64,000 bases of DNA from contig NZ_CP121261.1 of NCBI RefSeq assembly GCF_029637605.1, positions 806,001-870,000 of the forward strand. The letters run 5' to 3'. The stretch is from Achromobacter spanius. Its GTDB lineage: Bacteria; Pseudomonadota; Gammaproteobacteria; Burkholderiales; Burkholderiaceae_B. The notes under the pieces are model-generated. The model saw only the letters and a program-made list of their open reading frames with translations. It was not told the origin of the DNA and searched no databases. A program made the translations under genes and the position numbers. The stretch's first letter is position 1; each line of letters opens with the position of its first letter. Shown piece by piece: positions 34,738 to 43,170 of this stretch.

Positions 34738-36339
34738 GGCCGATTCTGTTGAAAAACTCGCGGCCGTCTCCGTCGTCTGGCAGAATTTGCAAAGCGCCAG
34801 CGAGTTCGGAGAGCACCGACATGATGGGTCATCAAGCGAGCTGGCAAGAGCGGTTGTTCTACGCCTTTAATCTTGAAGACCTCATTCCGCCGACTCACCT
34901 TCTGAGAGCAATTGATCGCTGTTTAGATCTGAGTGAACTCCACCGACACCTGGCAGAGCACTACAGCCATACTGGCCGCCCCTCCATTGATCCCGAACTC
35001 ATGATCCGCATGTTGATCGTTGGGTATTGCTACGGCATCCGCTCCGAGCGTCGTCTGTGCGAAGAGGTTCAACTGAATCTTGCATATCGATGGTTCTGTC
35101 GTCTCGGCCTCGAGGATGCAGTGCCTGATCACTCGACCTTCTCCAAGAACCGACATGGACGTTTCCGCGCCAGCGATACCTTCCGCTGGTTGTTCGATGA
35201 AGTGGTCCGTCGTTGCATGGCTGCGGGCCTAGTCAAAGGCGAAGGCTTCGCTGTCGATGCCAGCGTCGTGGCTGCTGATGCGAGCCGCCAGCGCGGTGTT
35301 CCTGCCAGTGAGGCCACCGACTGGTCGAACCCGGCACTCAGCACGCGTGCCGTGCGCGAGTATCTCGAAGCGCTCGACGACGAAGCGTTCGAACAAACCG
35401 TTCCCTGGCGAATCTCGCAGACCGATCCGCAGTCACGGTGGACGGCCGCCCCTGGCGGTCCCGCATTCTTCGCTTATTCGACAAACTATCTGATCGATAC
35501 CGAGCATGGCGTGATCCTCGACGTCGAAGCCACCCCTGCACATTGCACCGCAGAAGTGGACTCTACCAAGGATCGTGTCGAGAAACGATTCGACATCATC
35601 CCTGATCGGCTCATCGGCGATACCGCTTATGGCACGGCGCCGATGCTGGCGTGGATGGTGCAAGACAAGGGGATAGAGCCGCACGTCCCCGTCTGGGACA
35701 GAACCCAGCGCAAGGACGACAGTCTATCGAGCAGCGACTTCGAATGGGATGGCGAGGCCAACGAATATCGTTGCCCCGAGGGCCATGCACTGCGCAGCGA
35801 GCGGCGCATGTTCAGGATCGAACGCACTCACGTCACCAAGGCGGGCACCGTGATCTACCGGGCCAGCAACACGGACTGCGATAAGTGCGCGATGAAGCCG
35901 CGATGCTGCCCCAATACGCCGATGCGCAAGATCGCTCGCAGCATTCACGAGGATGCACGCGATGTAGCCAGGCGTATCGGCGCCACCGTGCAGTACCAGC
36001 GCTCACGTCACGAACGAAAGAAAGTCGAGGTGCTGTTTGCACACCTCAAACGTATTTTGAAGATCGACCGCTTGCGGTTGCGCGGACTTACTGGTGCAGC
36101 AGACGAATTCACGCTTGCAGCAGCCGTTCAGAACCTACGTCGTCTTGCGATGCTTACCTCTCCGGGGCCACCGGTTCAGGGCACAGGTGCGCCCAGTTGA
36201 GGCGAAATCCACCGATTAACAAGGCAACCGGGCATCAGTACCCGGTTCCAATCGAAAAAATGGCGAAAGCCGCCAGGTCATCGGCCTTGTAAGCGCGACC
36301 AATCGCGACGCGCAATCGAGTTTTTCAACAGAATCGGCC
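34738..36339 (+). mobile_element. Intact IS1182-family insertion sequence
   Basis: A 1602-base element with perfect 23-base inverted ends: 34738-34760 begins GGCCGATTCTGTTG and 36317-36339 is its exact reverse complement. One transposase gene fills it and has no frameshift. I do not see an obvious target-site duplication beside the ends. It sits between the Avs-like gene and a row of gene fragments, so it probably took part in the deletions there. Confidence 0.85.
34821..36200 (+). CDS. IS1182-family transposase (DDE)
   Basis: 459 residues from the ATG at 34821 (GGAGAG seven bases upstream). The start SWQERLFYAFNLEDLIPPTHLLRAID and the block GRPSIDPELMIRMLIVGYCYGIRSERRLCEEVQLNLAYRWFC are the conserved N-terminal domain (DUF772) of this family. 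DDE residues are likely in GFAVDASVVAADA, LIGDTAYG and, after a cysteine cluster (DCDKCAMKPRCCP), the HLKRIL/C-terminal glutamate region. It looks complete, so the element may still be mobile. Confidence 0.88.
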   Translation: MMGHQASWQERLFYAFNLEDLIPPTHLLRAIDRCLDLSELHRHLAEHYSHTGRPSIDPELMIRMLIVGYCYGIRSERRLCEEVQLNLAYRWFCRLGLEDAVPDHSTFSKNRHGRFRASDTFRWLFDEVVRRCMAAGLVKGEGFAVDASVVAADASRQRGVPASEATDWSNPALSTRAVREYLEALDDEAFEQTVPWRISQTDPQSRWTAAPGGPAFFAYSTNYLIDTEHGVILDVEATPAHCTAEVDSTKDRVEKRFDIIPDRLIGDTAYGTAPMLAWMVQDKGIEPHVPVWDRTQRKDDSLSSSDFEWDGEANEYRCPEGHALRSERRMFRIERTHVTKAGTVIYRASNTDCDKCAMKPRCCPNTPMRKIARSIHEDARDVARRIGATVQYQRSRHERKKVEVLFAHLKRILKIDRLRLRGLTGAADEFTLAAAVQNLRRLAMLTSPGPPVQGTGAPS

Positions 36340-36353
36340 GATTACCGTTGTAG

Positions 36354-36560
36354 CGGAAGTTCGATTGGATAGCCAAAGGCAAGCTCAGAGTGCTTATCAG
36401 AGGCGAGTATCCACTTGCCCAGGCCACAAGGGCCCCGGCAAATATGGCAAGCCGTTCCACCGTAGGCAAGCTGCTACTACACATGGCTTGCAACTGAAAA
36501 CGCTTCAGCGCGCGGGCGCATGAGTCAGATGTGGGCTGGTTTGAGCAACCGCCGAAATCC
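36354..36560 (+). pseudogene. 3' fragment of a quinone oxidoreductase gene, duplicate of the 55-kb locus
   Basis: From 36360 to a TGA at 36497 the frame reads FDWIAKGKLRVLIRGEYPLA then NMASRSTVGKLLL, closely matching the last 45 codons of the intact gene ending at 55924. Similarity continues past the stop (AGTCAGATGTGGGCTGGTTT and on), so flanking DNA was copied too. The gene body is missing and the fragment begins about 15 bases from the IS1182 end. Confidence 0.8.
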
Positions 36561-36693
36561 GGATAAGTCCAGCCTGACCCCATTGTTTCGCATCCGACCA
36601 TCACCATGGCTCGAATTGCCGTGTATTCGACATTCCCGCCAACGCGCCATTGGCCTATTCTGCGCTCGCCCAGAACCGTCTTCGAGTGCCGTC

Positions 36694-37667
36694 ATGACCG
36701 CGCAGACCGATTCCCGCAGCCGTGACGTCCAGACCGAGCGCCTGCTGACCGCCCCAATTTTGCCTGTGATGTTGTCGCTTGCCGGCCCGACACTGCTGGT
36801 GATGCTCAGCCAAACCTTAGTCGGACTGATGGAGGTGTGGTTTCTCTCCCAGCTTGGTGAAGACGTGCTCGCTGGTGTGTCGGTTGTGTTTCCATTGCTG
36901 GCGTTGACGACGGCGCTTGCGACCGGCTCGGTCGGTGGGGGAATGCTTGGGGCGGTTGCGCGGGCGCTGGGGCGCAACGACCGCGTGCAAGCCAACGCGC
37001 TGGTTTGGCATGCTGTCGCCATTGCGGTGGCGTTTGGGCTTGTCACGGCGGGGCTCGTCTTGGCTTTTGGCACCGTGGCTTTCAGTGCCATGGGGGCCAG
37101 CGGCGCCGCGCTTGCGCACGCCGACCACTATGCCGCCGTCGTCTTTGGCGGGGCACCGCTGATTTGGCTGTTCAATGCACTGCTGGCGGTCATTCGGGGC
37201 AGTGGCAATGTGCGCTTGCCGATGCGGGTGGTGTGCGGCGGCGGCGTCATCCTGATACCGGTATCGTGGCTGCTGATCTTTGGCGTGGCCAAGGGGTGCT
37301 GCAGCCGGCCGCCAGACCGGTGCGGCTGCAACGTCGGCTATTTGCCGACATTCTCAAGGTCGGCGGCGTGTCGGCCCTTATCGCGACAAGTACCAATCTC
37401 ACCATCGCCATCGTCACCGGCTACGTTGGGGCGTACGGTCTGGCGGCCGTGGCCGGGTACGGCGCGGCTGCGCGATTGGAATTCTTGTTGGTGCCGCTCA
37501 GTTTCGGCATCGGCGGGCCTGCCGCGATCCTGATTGGCACCAACGCGGCTGCGGGCAGGATCGATCGCGCACGCCGCGCAACCTTGATCGCAGCCTGTCT
37601 GGGGTTCGGCGTTGCCGAGGCTATTGGGTTGGTGGTTGCGATATGGCCCGAGTTATGGCTGGATTAA
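36694..37667 (+). pseudogene. MATE-family multidrug exporter, frameshifted and truncated
   Basis: The N-terminal half reads in one frame from the ATG at 36694 (MLSLAGPTLLVMLSQTLVGLMEVWFLSQLG to LIFGVAKG near 37295); the rest continues in another frame (RRLFADILKVGGVSALIATS, then RLEFLLVPLSFGIGGPAAILIGTNAAAG). At the join about 80-100 residues of the family are missing. The end stops at WPELWLD, about 80 residues early, where a family A repeat begins at 37669. MATE proteins are about 450 residues and export cationic drugs with Na+ or H+; this copy is surely dead. Confidence 0.8.
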
Positions 37668-37668
37668 T

Positions 37669-37710
37669 GGTGTCGGACTGCAATTTCGCCTCGAAATCGC
37701 AGTGTGCCAA
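37669..37710. repeat. Dispersed palindromic repeat, family A copy 3
   Basis: GGTGTCGGACTGCAATTTCG at the left and CGAAATCGCAGTGTGCCA at the right, an imperfect inverted repeat. It directly follows the truncated MATE gene and has the same TTTCGCCTCGAAATCGCAGT centre as the copy at 41496. Confidence 0.7.
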
Positions 37711-37748
37711 AATTTGGTTAATTGCTAACCCTCAACTAGGAGAGGCAG

Positions 37749-38099
37749 ATGGAAAAGAAATTCAAGCTGACCTCGGAAGAAATCAAACCCTTGGTTATCG
37801 GCCGAGGTGGATGCATTGCCACCGACCGGATAACAGTAGAAGGTTTTCCGGTTCGGTTCATGTACCGAGAGGCACCAGACAACAGTGTTGATAGCGGTTG
37901 GCGGTTCTTGAGCGGTTTTGAGGATAACGCGTATATGGACGATCCCAAGAATCATGGAGCCTATGACGTCAATACGATTGCCAATTACGACTCGAGTATC
38001 GTTCCGCTCCTTGATGCCCCAGTGGGTAGCGTCTTTGAGAAGCGTCCAGAATCCGAGCGGTTCCTCGCCGTCCATGATTGGTCTCCCCCGGAAGAGTGA
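37749..38099 (+). CDS. DUF2185 protein (Imm33-like immunity family)
   Basis: 116 residues. GRGGCIATDRITVEGFPVRFMYREAP, then DSGWRFLSGFEDNAYMDDP and YDVNTIANYDSSIVPLLDAPVGSVFEK are the conserved blocks of DUF2185, a family classed among immunity proteins of polymorphic toxin systems. AGGAG lies five bases before the ATG at 37749, so translation looks sound. No toxin gene is nearby, so it is an orphan immunity gene or has another role. Confidence 0.82.
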   Translation: MEKKFKLTSEEIKPLVIGRGGCIATDRITVEGFPVRFMYREAPDNSVDSGWRFLSGFEDNAYMDDPKNHGAYDVNTIANYDSSIVPLLDAPVGSVFEKRPESERFLAVHDWSPPEE

Positions 38100-38169
38100 G
38101 GTGAGACCAAGAGTCTGCGATGCAGTTTGTTGATGCCAATTTTGTTCAGCAGGCTGTCTGGACTGAGCA

Positions 38170-38195
38170 TGGCCGCTCCTGGCCGGAAGCGGCCA
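38170..38195. terminator. Hairpin between the two immunity-type genes
   Basis: TGGCCGCT (38170-38177) and AGCGGCCA (38188-38195) form a perfect eight-base stem with a ten-base loop, 70 bases after the DUF2185 stop. No T-tract follows, so it is only a candidate terminator. Confidence 0.35.
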
Positions 38196-38296
38196 AGTGA
38201 ATCAAGTATCACAGGCACCATTTCGACGGAACTTGTGGCTGCGCTAAAGCCCCGTTAGCATCGGCTCTCCTGCATTCCCGTTCTGCGCCCACATCC

Positions 38297-38962
38297 ATGA
38301 TAGAAGCCACCGTGACCGAACCCACCGCCATTGAAGTTTCAGGTGAAGCCGCATCTCATAAGGGCAAATTTTTCCTGATCGACGCCAGCTTCTTGGGAAA
38401 CGGCAGGGTTCCGGGCATAGAAATCGCCAACGAACAGAAGCTGATCGATCCGGGGATGAATGTCGTCTCGCGTCCTAATGGAATGCCAGATCAGTATCCG
38501 GAGCGTCCGCACCTGGTTCATGTACCGGAGAAGGGCGGAATGCCACGCGATCTGGAAGAGCTCGCTGGCATATGGATTGTGTCGGAGCCGTTGAAGCAAC
38601 TGTTTGAGCAATTGGACGCCGAGGCGTTTGCATTTGTGGCATGCGACTTCAGCCTTGCTGACGGCAGCTCCGCCCCTCAATACTACCTAGGCAATGTGCT
38701 GCGCACACTCGATGCCCTGGATGAAGCCGCTTCTCGCGTGAGGATCAAGCTCAGCCACAATTATCAGACCGGCGAGGACGAGAAGCTTTATAGCCTCGTT
38801 GGCGGAGCCAGCTTGGTGTTCAATCAGGATGTTGTGGGAGGTGCCCATATCTTCCGCCAGGATCGCATGGGAGGACCTCCCATCTGCGACCGCGCGATGT
38901 TTGATGCATTGAGTGCGGCCAACTTCTCCGGCGTACGGCTGCGCGATGTAGCCGATATTTAG
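38297..38962 (+). CDS. Imm11-family (DUF1629-like) immunity protein
   Basis: 221 residues, soluble. The run IWIVSEPLKQLFEQLDAEAFAFVACDF, YYLGNVLRTLDALDEAAS and, near the end, AHIFRQDRMGGPPICDRAMFDALSAANFSGVRLRDV follows the order of blocks in the Imm11/DUF1629 family, where the C-terminal part (F-R then a dispensable sensor-like helix and G-x-x-F/L) is the most constant. These proteins neutralise partner toxins or survive as orphans. It comes 197 bases after the DUF2185 gene. The ATG at 38297 lacks a clear ribosome site. Confidence 0.68.
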   Translation: MIEATVTEPTAIEVSGEAASHKGKFFLIDASFLGNGRVPGIEIANEQKLIDPGMNVVSRPNGMPDQYPERPHLVHVPEKGGMPRDLEELAGIWIVSEPLKQLFEQLDAEAFAFVACDFSLADGSSAPQYYLGNVLRTLDALDEAASRVRIKLSHNYQTGEDEKLYSLVGGASLVFNQDVVGGAHIFRQDRMGGPPICDRAMFDALSAANFSGVRLRDVADI

Positions 38963-39166
38963 AGCTGATACGGGAGGGGAGGGTTATGGCCGCTGCGGGA
39001 CCCTAAGCGGCCACGCTCGGATGTCGGTGCGGTGACGCGAATGCTCGCTTTTAGCCGGGACCGGACGTCGATGACGGGTAGCTTCCGACCCATGGCGATC
39101 CTAGTATTCGAACAGAAAAAGCCCAAGCCAATTGACGCGCTCCCTGTGCGTATGACGGCAATACGC

Positions 39167-39463
39167 TCACAGCAAGAGCAGAGCGCCAGCGGGCACAGCA
39201 GTGGAACACAGCGCCCAAAGCAGCAGCCCGCCGATGCTGATCGTCTCATCGGAAAACCCGCGCATCAACAGTGCGACGCCAGTTGGATTGGGGGCATTAG
39301 CGATGACGGTTAAACCTCCACCCGCGACTGCGCCCGAAACCAGCATGTATTTTGATTCGTCGGATACCCACAGCGACGGGTACTCGCTGCGCGATTCCTG
39401 CACCAGGCGCACTGCGCGCTCGCGCACTTCCGGGGAAAATTTGTTCGCGTTGTTCTTGCTCAT
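39167..39463 (-). pseudogene. Chimeric ORF: IS3 OrfA start fused to the tail of a cation antiporter
   Basis: 98 codons of one open frame with two origins. The first 33 ([20 protein letters not shown] to about YPSLWV) are the start of an IS3-family OrfA; the rest ([32 protein letters not shown], then two hydrophobic helices) is the C-terminal end of a putative Na+/H+ antiporter family. The IS start region upstream, to TGAACCGC at about 39514, looks like the tip of the element. So an IS insertion in the antiporter gene was followed by deletion of the IS body, leaving an in-frame join. Not expected to function. Confidence 0.7.
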
Positions 39464-39514
39464 GGCTCGAATTCTCTCAAGAGTTGGAGCCTCCTCGATA
39501 GCCGGAGCGGTTCA
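39365..39514 (-). mobile_element. IS3-family left-end remnant
   Basis: About 150 bases: a terminal TGAACCGCTCCGG at the high-coordinate end, a leader with GGAGGCTCCAAC, and the first 33 codons of OrfA. OrfB and the other end are missing; the remnant is joined to antiporter sequence. Confidence 0.55.
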
Positions 39515-39558
39515 CACGGCCACCGCAGATTTACCCCCTTCGGGTACGCCCATCTCCT

Positions 39559-40422
39559 TCAAGCTTGTTCCGACATCGCTGCGCGCTCACGGAACCAGTG
39601 TGCCGTGGCCTCGTCAGCCGGAAAGAACGATTCAATCCGCAACTCGTGCACCGTCACGTCGTGCGGAGTGCCCATGGTGGCAATTGAAGTGAACAAGTTC
39701 AGCGCGACACCATCCTTGCGAATCTGCATCGGTAGGAAGGGCAGCGCACGCGCATCCAGGTTGGCCACGCGGGTCGTTTCGCTGATCCCTGGCAACGCGG
39801 TCAATTCATCGAGCAAGTTCGCCGCCTCGCTCCCGAGGCCGTCGCTCATCGCTTCACGCTGAATCCAATGCAGCAGATCAGCGCAGACGTCTTCCCAGTT
39901 CTGCAGGTGCTTGCGAACCCCATTCGGATCGAGCATCAGTTTCAGCACATTGACGCCCTCGCTTGGCAAGGGGGCGCCGTTCGGCATCTCGAGCAGCCAG
40001 CGCATCATCATTGCCGCCGGCGCATTGGCCATCACGAGATTCCACAGCCGATCGACCACCAGCGCCGGATACGGGGCTTGCTGGGCCAGCATGAAGTCCA
40101 AGGCTTGCTTCACCGCGGCTAGTTCCGGGTCGGACAGGCGGCGTTCCCGGTAGGCCGGCGCATAGCCGGCCGCCAGCAGCATCACGTTGCGCTCGCGCAG
40201 CGGGATGTCGAGGACGATTCCAAGTTTCAGAACCATCTCGCGGCTCGCCTGCGAACGGCCGCTTTCAAGGAAGCTGATGTGTCGCTGCGAGATACCGCTC
40301 TCGCTCGACAGCCGAAGCTGGGTATAGCCACGCTTGTCGCGCCAGTAGCGCAGTGCCGTGGCGAAATCGGCAAAGTAACGGCTGTCGCCCGCACTCCGCC
40401 GGACGTGGTCTTGTTGTTCCAT
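39559..40422 (-). CDS. XRE-family regulator with MmyB-like ligand-binding domain
   Basis: 287 residues. The HTH (FATALRYWRDKRGYTQLRLSSESGISQRHISFLESGRSQASREMVLKLGIVLDIPLRERN) is followed by the MmyB-like domain (AAGYAPAYRERRLSDPELAAVKQALDFMLAQQAPYPALVVDRLWNLVMAN, PNGVRKHLQNWEDV), which in the family binds fatty-acid-like ligands. The ATG at 40422 has GGAG five bases before it; a GTG at 40449 lengthens the frame. The adjacent NTF2-like fragment reads in the same direction and was perhaps its partner. Confidence 0.87.
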   Translation of the reverse strand: MEQQDHVRRSAGDSRYFADFATALRYWRDKRGYTQLRLSSESGISQRHISFLESGRSQASREMVLKLGIVLDIPLRERNVMLLAAGYAPAYRERRLSDPELAAVKQALDFMLAQQAPYPALVVDRLWNLVMANAPAAMMMRWLLEMPNGAPLPSEGVNVLKLMLDPNGVRKHLQNWEDVCADLLHWIQREAMSDGLGSEAANLLDELTALPGISETTRVANLDARALPFLPMQIRKDGVALNLFTSIATMGTPHDVTVHELRIESFFPADEATAHWFRERAAMSEQA

Positions 40423-40464
40423 GCTATCTCCATGCTGACTAGCTGCCACACGACACGTCCGGCT

Positions 40465-40690
40465 TCAAGAAGGCATCTTGTCAAGAAAGCCCGTGATCCG
40501 TTCGATGCGTCCGTCCGGCGCTACTACGGCAATATCGGTGCCAGCCGCCAGGTGTTCGGCATCCTCTGCACCAAGGGACCACGAAAAGCGAACGACGTCA
40601 TGATGTCCATCCGGCGTTCCGGACACGTGAAAGCGTAAGCCGGCAAATTGTGCTTGGACGGGCATTTTCGCTCATGGGAATCTCCTTGGA
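40465..40690 (-). pseudogene. NTF2-like (SnoaL-type) gene, N-terminal part deleted
   Basis: The C-terminal 60 or so residues (GLRFHVSGTPDGHHDVVRFSWSLG then IAVVAPDGRIERITGFLD) match the end of NTF2-like proteins. A well-formed start (GGAG then ATGAGCGAAA near 40672) is joined to it out of frame, so about 60 codons were lost together with the reading frame. An internal ATG at 40665 could give a 66-residue peptide lacking half the fold. Confidence 0.65.
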
Positions 40691-40998
40691 AAAATGGCTG
40701 GGTTGCTGCGGACACGCATTGTCGAATGCGATAGCGTGATGTTGCTGCAGCGTGCGATCTCGGTCGATTACGTGCCAGGTAATAACGCTATTCCGCGCTT
40801 GACGTAGTCAGTGGCTGGCACGGCAACCGGTAAGCCTCGGTCGTTCGCGCGATTGGAAGTACGACAGCGGATGGCACACGACGTGATTACCTCCGACGTC
40901 ATCGACGCACGGGATCGCCCAGTCAACAATGACTTCACATCGCCGCAACACATTGCATGGTTGCGCAGCTATTAACGCCGTCATTTCAGGAGTCATTC
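40691..40998. other. Gap with a possible short gene tail
   Basis: About 308 bases. A plus-strand frame ends in PVNNDFTSPQHIAWLRSY and a stop at 40973-40975; it looks like a protein tail of about 34 codons but I do not recognise it. Otherwise nothing is evident. Confidence 0.3.
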
Positions 40999-41319
40999 AT
41001 GCCAGCTTATGCCGTCGCCATCATTTCCGAAACGCACCTGAACGACGAGATCCGCGCTTATCTCGAGCAAATCGACTCGACACTCCAGCCGTTCGCAGGC
41101 CAGTTCATCATCCACGGCGGGCCGTATCTTTCGTTGGAGAGCGAGCCGACGGCAGACCTGATCGTCGTCAAGTTTCCCGATCTGGAGCGTGCGTCGCGCT
41201 GGTATGAGTCACCGGCCTACCAAGCGATAAAACCATTAAGGACGGCAAACAGCGTTGGGGCAGTGTTTCTCGTCCAAGGTGTGCCGGAAGACCACCGCGC
41301 TACGGACATTCTTGCTTGA
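40999..41319 (+). CDS. DUF1330 protein
   Basis: 106 residues with the ferredoxin-like dimeric fold of DUF1330: AVAIISETHLNDEIRAYLEQIDSTLQPFAGQFIIHGG, then LIVVKFPDLERASRWYESPAYQAIKPLR. The WYxSPAYQ segment is the family mark. AGGAG lies six bases before the ATG at 40999. Function is unknown for the family; related folds include small monooxygenases. Confidence 0.85.
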   Translation: MPAYAVAIISETHLNDEIRAYLEQIDSTLQPFAGQFIIHGGPYLSLESEPTADLIVVKFPDLERASRWYESPAYQAIKPLRTANSVGAVFLVQGVPEDHRATDILA

Positions 41320-41635
41320 GAGGTGCACCAACTGCCTGATGCAGCTATATCGCGCACTGCTTGTTTGTGCACTGGCGACGGCGCATTCAATAGTGCTCGA
41401 TAAAGCCATCCCTGGCTACATCGTGTTCTTGGTACCTCAAAAGGGTCTGCTTCTGGCCGGCAAGCGACCGCTCGCGGACCGGGATGCATCAAACCTCCGC
41501 CTCGAAATCGCAGTCTGACACCATTGTTCCGTTGCGATATCAACGTCCGTTGGGACGCACAATTGCCACGGATTCTGGACCGAGTGACCAGGGGCCTCGG
41601 GGTTCACGCGCAGCGCGAGTTCGGCTGTCCCCGCC
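41320..41635. other. Gap with a family A repeat half
   Basis: About 316 bases between the DUF1330 and aldehyde dehydrogenase stops. Apart from the repeat at 41496-41530 I find no gene or clear terminator. Confidence 0.45.
41496..41530. repeat. Dispersed repeat, family A copy 4 (right half)
   Basis: TCCGCCTCGAAATCGCAGTC then TGACACCATTGTTCC. It matches the centre and right arm of the copy at 37669 and the flank ATTGTTCC of copy 1; the left arm is missing. Confidence 0.7.
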
Positions 41636-43054
41636 TCATGCCTTCAGCAGCGCCTTGGGTTCCAGATACGCGCTCATCCCCCATCTGCCCATTTCGCGGC
41701 CAAGCCCCGAATGCTTGAAACCGCCGAACGGCGCGCGTGGCTCATGCGCAAGCGTATTGATCAGCACCCGCCCTGAATCGATCTGACGCGCCACGCGTTC
41801 GCAACGCTCGACATCCTGACCCAGCACCATCGCGTTCAGACCGTAGCGCGTGTCGTTGGCGATCGCGATCGCATCGGCCTCGTCCTCGTAGGCAATCACG
41901 GTCAGCACCGGACCGAAGATTTCCTCACGCGCAATACGCATCTGGTTGGTGGCGTTCGTGAAGATCGTCGGCTTGACGAACCAGCCGGCCTGCAATCCGT
42001 CCGGCCGGCCCTCGCCGCCCGCGAGCACCGTCGCACCTTCGTCGATGCCGATACGAATATAGTTCTGGACGCGTTCCCATTGCTTCGCACTCACCATCGG
42101 GCCGATAGTGGTCTCTGGATCGCGCGGATCGCCGGATTTGTACTGCAAGAGAGCTTCTTTGGCGGCGCGCTCGAATGCTGCGAGCCGGCTACGCGGCACC
42201 AGGATGCGGGTGCCGGCGATACAGGCCTGGCCGCTGTTCATGAAGCCGGCGTTCAGCACCAGCGGCATGATGCTGGCGAAATCGGCATCGTCGAGCACCA
42301 GGGTCGGCGACTTGCCGCCGAGTTCCAGCGTGACACGCTTCATGGTGGCCGCACCGGTTGCCACCAGATGCTGGCCGACCGCGGACGAACCGGTGAACGA
42401 TATCTTGGCGACATCCGGATGGCGCGCGATTTCCTCGCCAACTACGTCGCCGCGGCCATTGACGATATTGAAGACGCCCTTGGGCAAGCCAGCCTCGTGC
42501 AGCGCCTCGATCACGATCTGCGTCTGCAGGGCGCTCATCTCGCTGGGCTTGATGACGGCGGTGCAGCCCGCTGCCAGCGCTGCCGAAAGCTTGTTGCAGA
42601 TAAAGCCCGCATTGCTGTTCCACGGCGTAATCAGGCCGGCCACGCCCACCGGCGTGAGGATCACGCGTGCGATCCCGACCTGTTCCTCGAACTCGAAGGA
42701 CTCCAGCGTCTCGATGGCCTGGGCGAACACATCGGCCGGGTAAGTCGCCATCCAGCGTCCGCGCGCCGCAGGCGCACCGTACTCCTTCACGATCGCTTCC
42801 ATCAGATCATCCTCGCGCGCGGCGATGGCCTGATGCATGCGGTGCAGCGCAGCCAGACGCTCTTCGCGCGTGGTGCGTGACCAGGCCGGCAGGGCGGCCT
42901 TGGCGGCTGCGATAGCTCGCTGCGCATCGTGCTCGTCGCCAAGCCGCACTTGACCGATGACTTCCTCGGTGCTCGGGTTGTAAAGATCGAACCACTCCTG
43001 GCCGTGCGGCGTCACGAATTCGCCGTCGATATAGATATGTTCAATGCGCTGCAT
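41636..43054 (-). CDS. NAD(P)+-dependent aldehyde dehydrogenase
   Basis: 472 residues, full length. Landmarks: LITPWNSNAGFICNKLSAALAAGCTAVIKPSE (cofactor strand with the N-K pair), FTGSSAVG (cofactor loop), LELGGKSP with the general-base glutamate, and SGQACIAGTR with the catalytic cysteine near residue 284; the ending FGGFKHSGLGREMGRWG is usual. It oxidises an aldehyde to an acid in the cytoplasm; the substrate is unknown. It is divergent from a LysR gene (116 bases between), its probable regulator. Confidence 0.9.
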   Translation of the reverse strand: MQRIEHIYIDGEFVTPHGQEWFDLYNPSTEEVIGQVRLGDEHDAQRAIAAAKAALPAWSRTTREERLAALHRMHQAIAAREDDLMEAIVKEYGAPAARGRWMATYPADVFAQAIETLESFEFEEQVGIARVILTPVGVAGLITPWNSNAGFICNKLSAALAAGCTAVIKPSEMSALQTQIVIEALHEAGLPKGVFNIVNGRGDVVGEEIARHPDVAKISFTGSSAVGQHLVATGAATMKRVTLELGGKSPTLVLDDADFASIMPLVLNAGFMNSGQACIAGTRILVPRSRLAAFERAAKEALLQYKSGDPRDPETTIGPMVSAKQWERVQNYIRIGIDEGATVLAGGEGRPDGLQAGWFVKPTIFTNATNQMRIAREEIFGPVLTVIAYEDEADAIAIANDTRYGLNAMVLGQDVERCERVARQIDSGRVLINTLAHEPRAPFGGFKHSGLGREMGRWGMSAYLEPKALLKA

Positions 43055-43170
43055 CTCGACTCCTTTGAGGGAACCCGCGTTTGCCCGTCAGCAGACGGTG
43101 CTTGGCCTTGGGTTCGGATGGAAAGAAGTCTAGGCATGGTTTATTGTTCTGATAAGCCACCTTATGGTGG

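Noticed and set aside
34545-34820. Extended N-terminus for the IS1182 transposase reaching left of the element
   Set aside because: The frame is open by chance outside the IS end at 34738; the ATG at 34821 with GGAGAG and the conserved start of the family fit better.
36278-36607. A 109-codon minus-strand frame that resembles another at 55753-56019
   Set aside because: The likeness arises because both lie opposite copies of the same quinone-oxidoreductase end.
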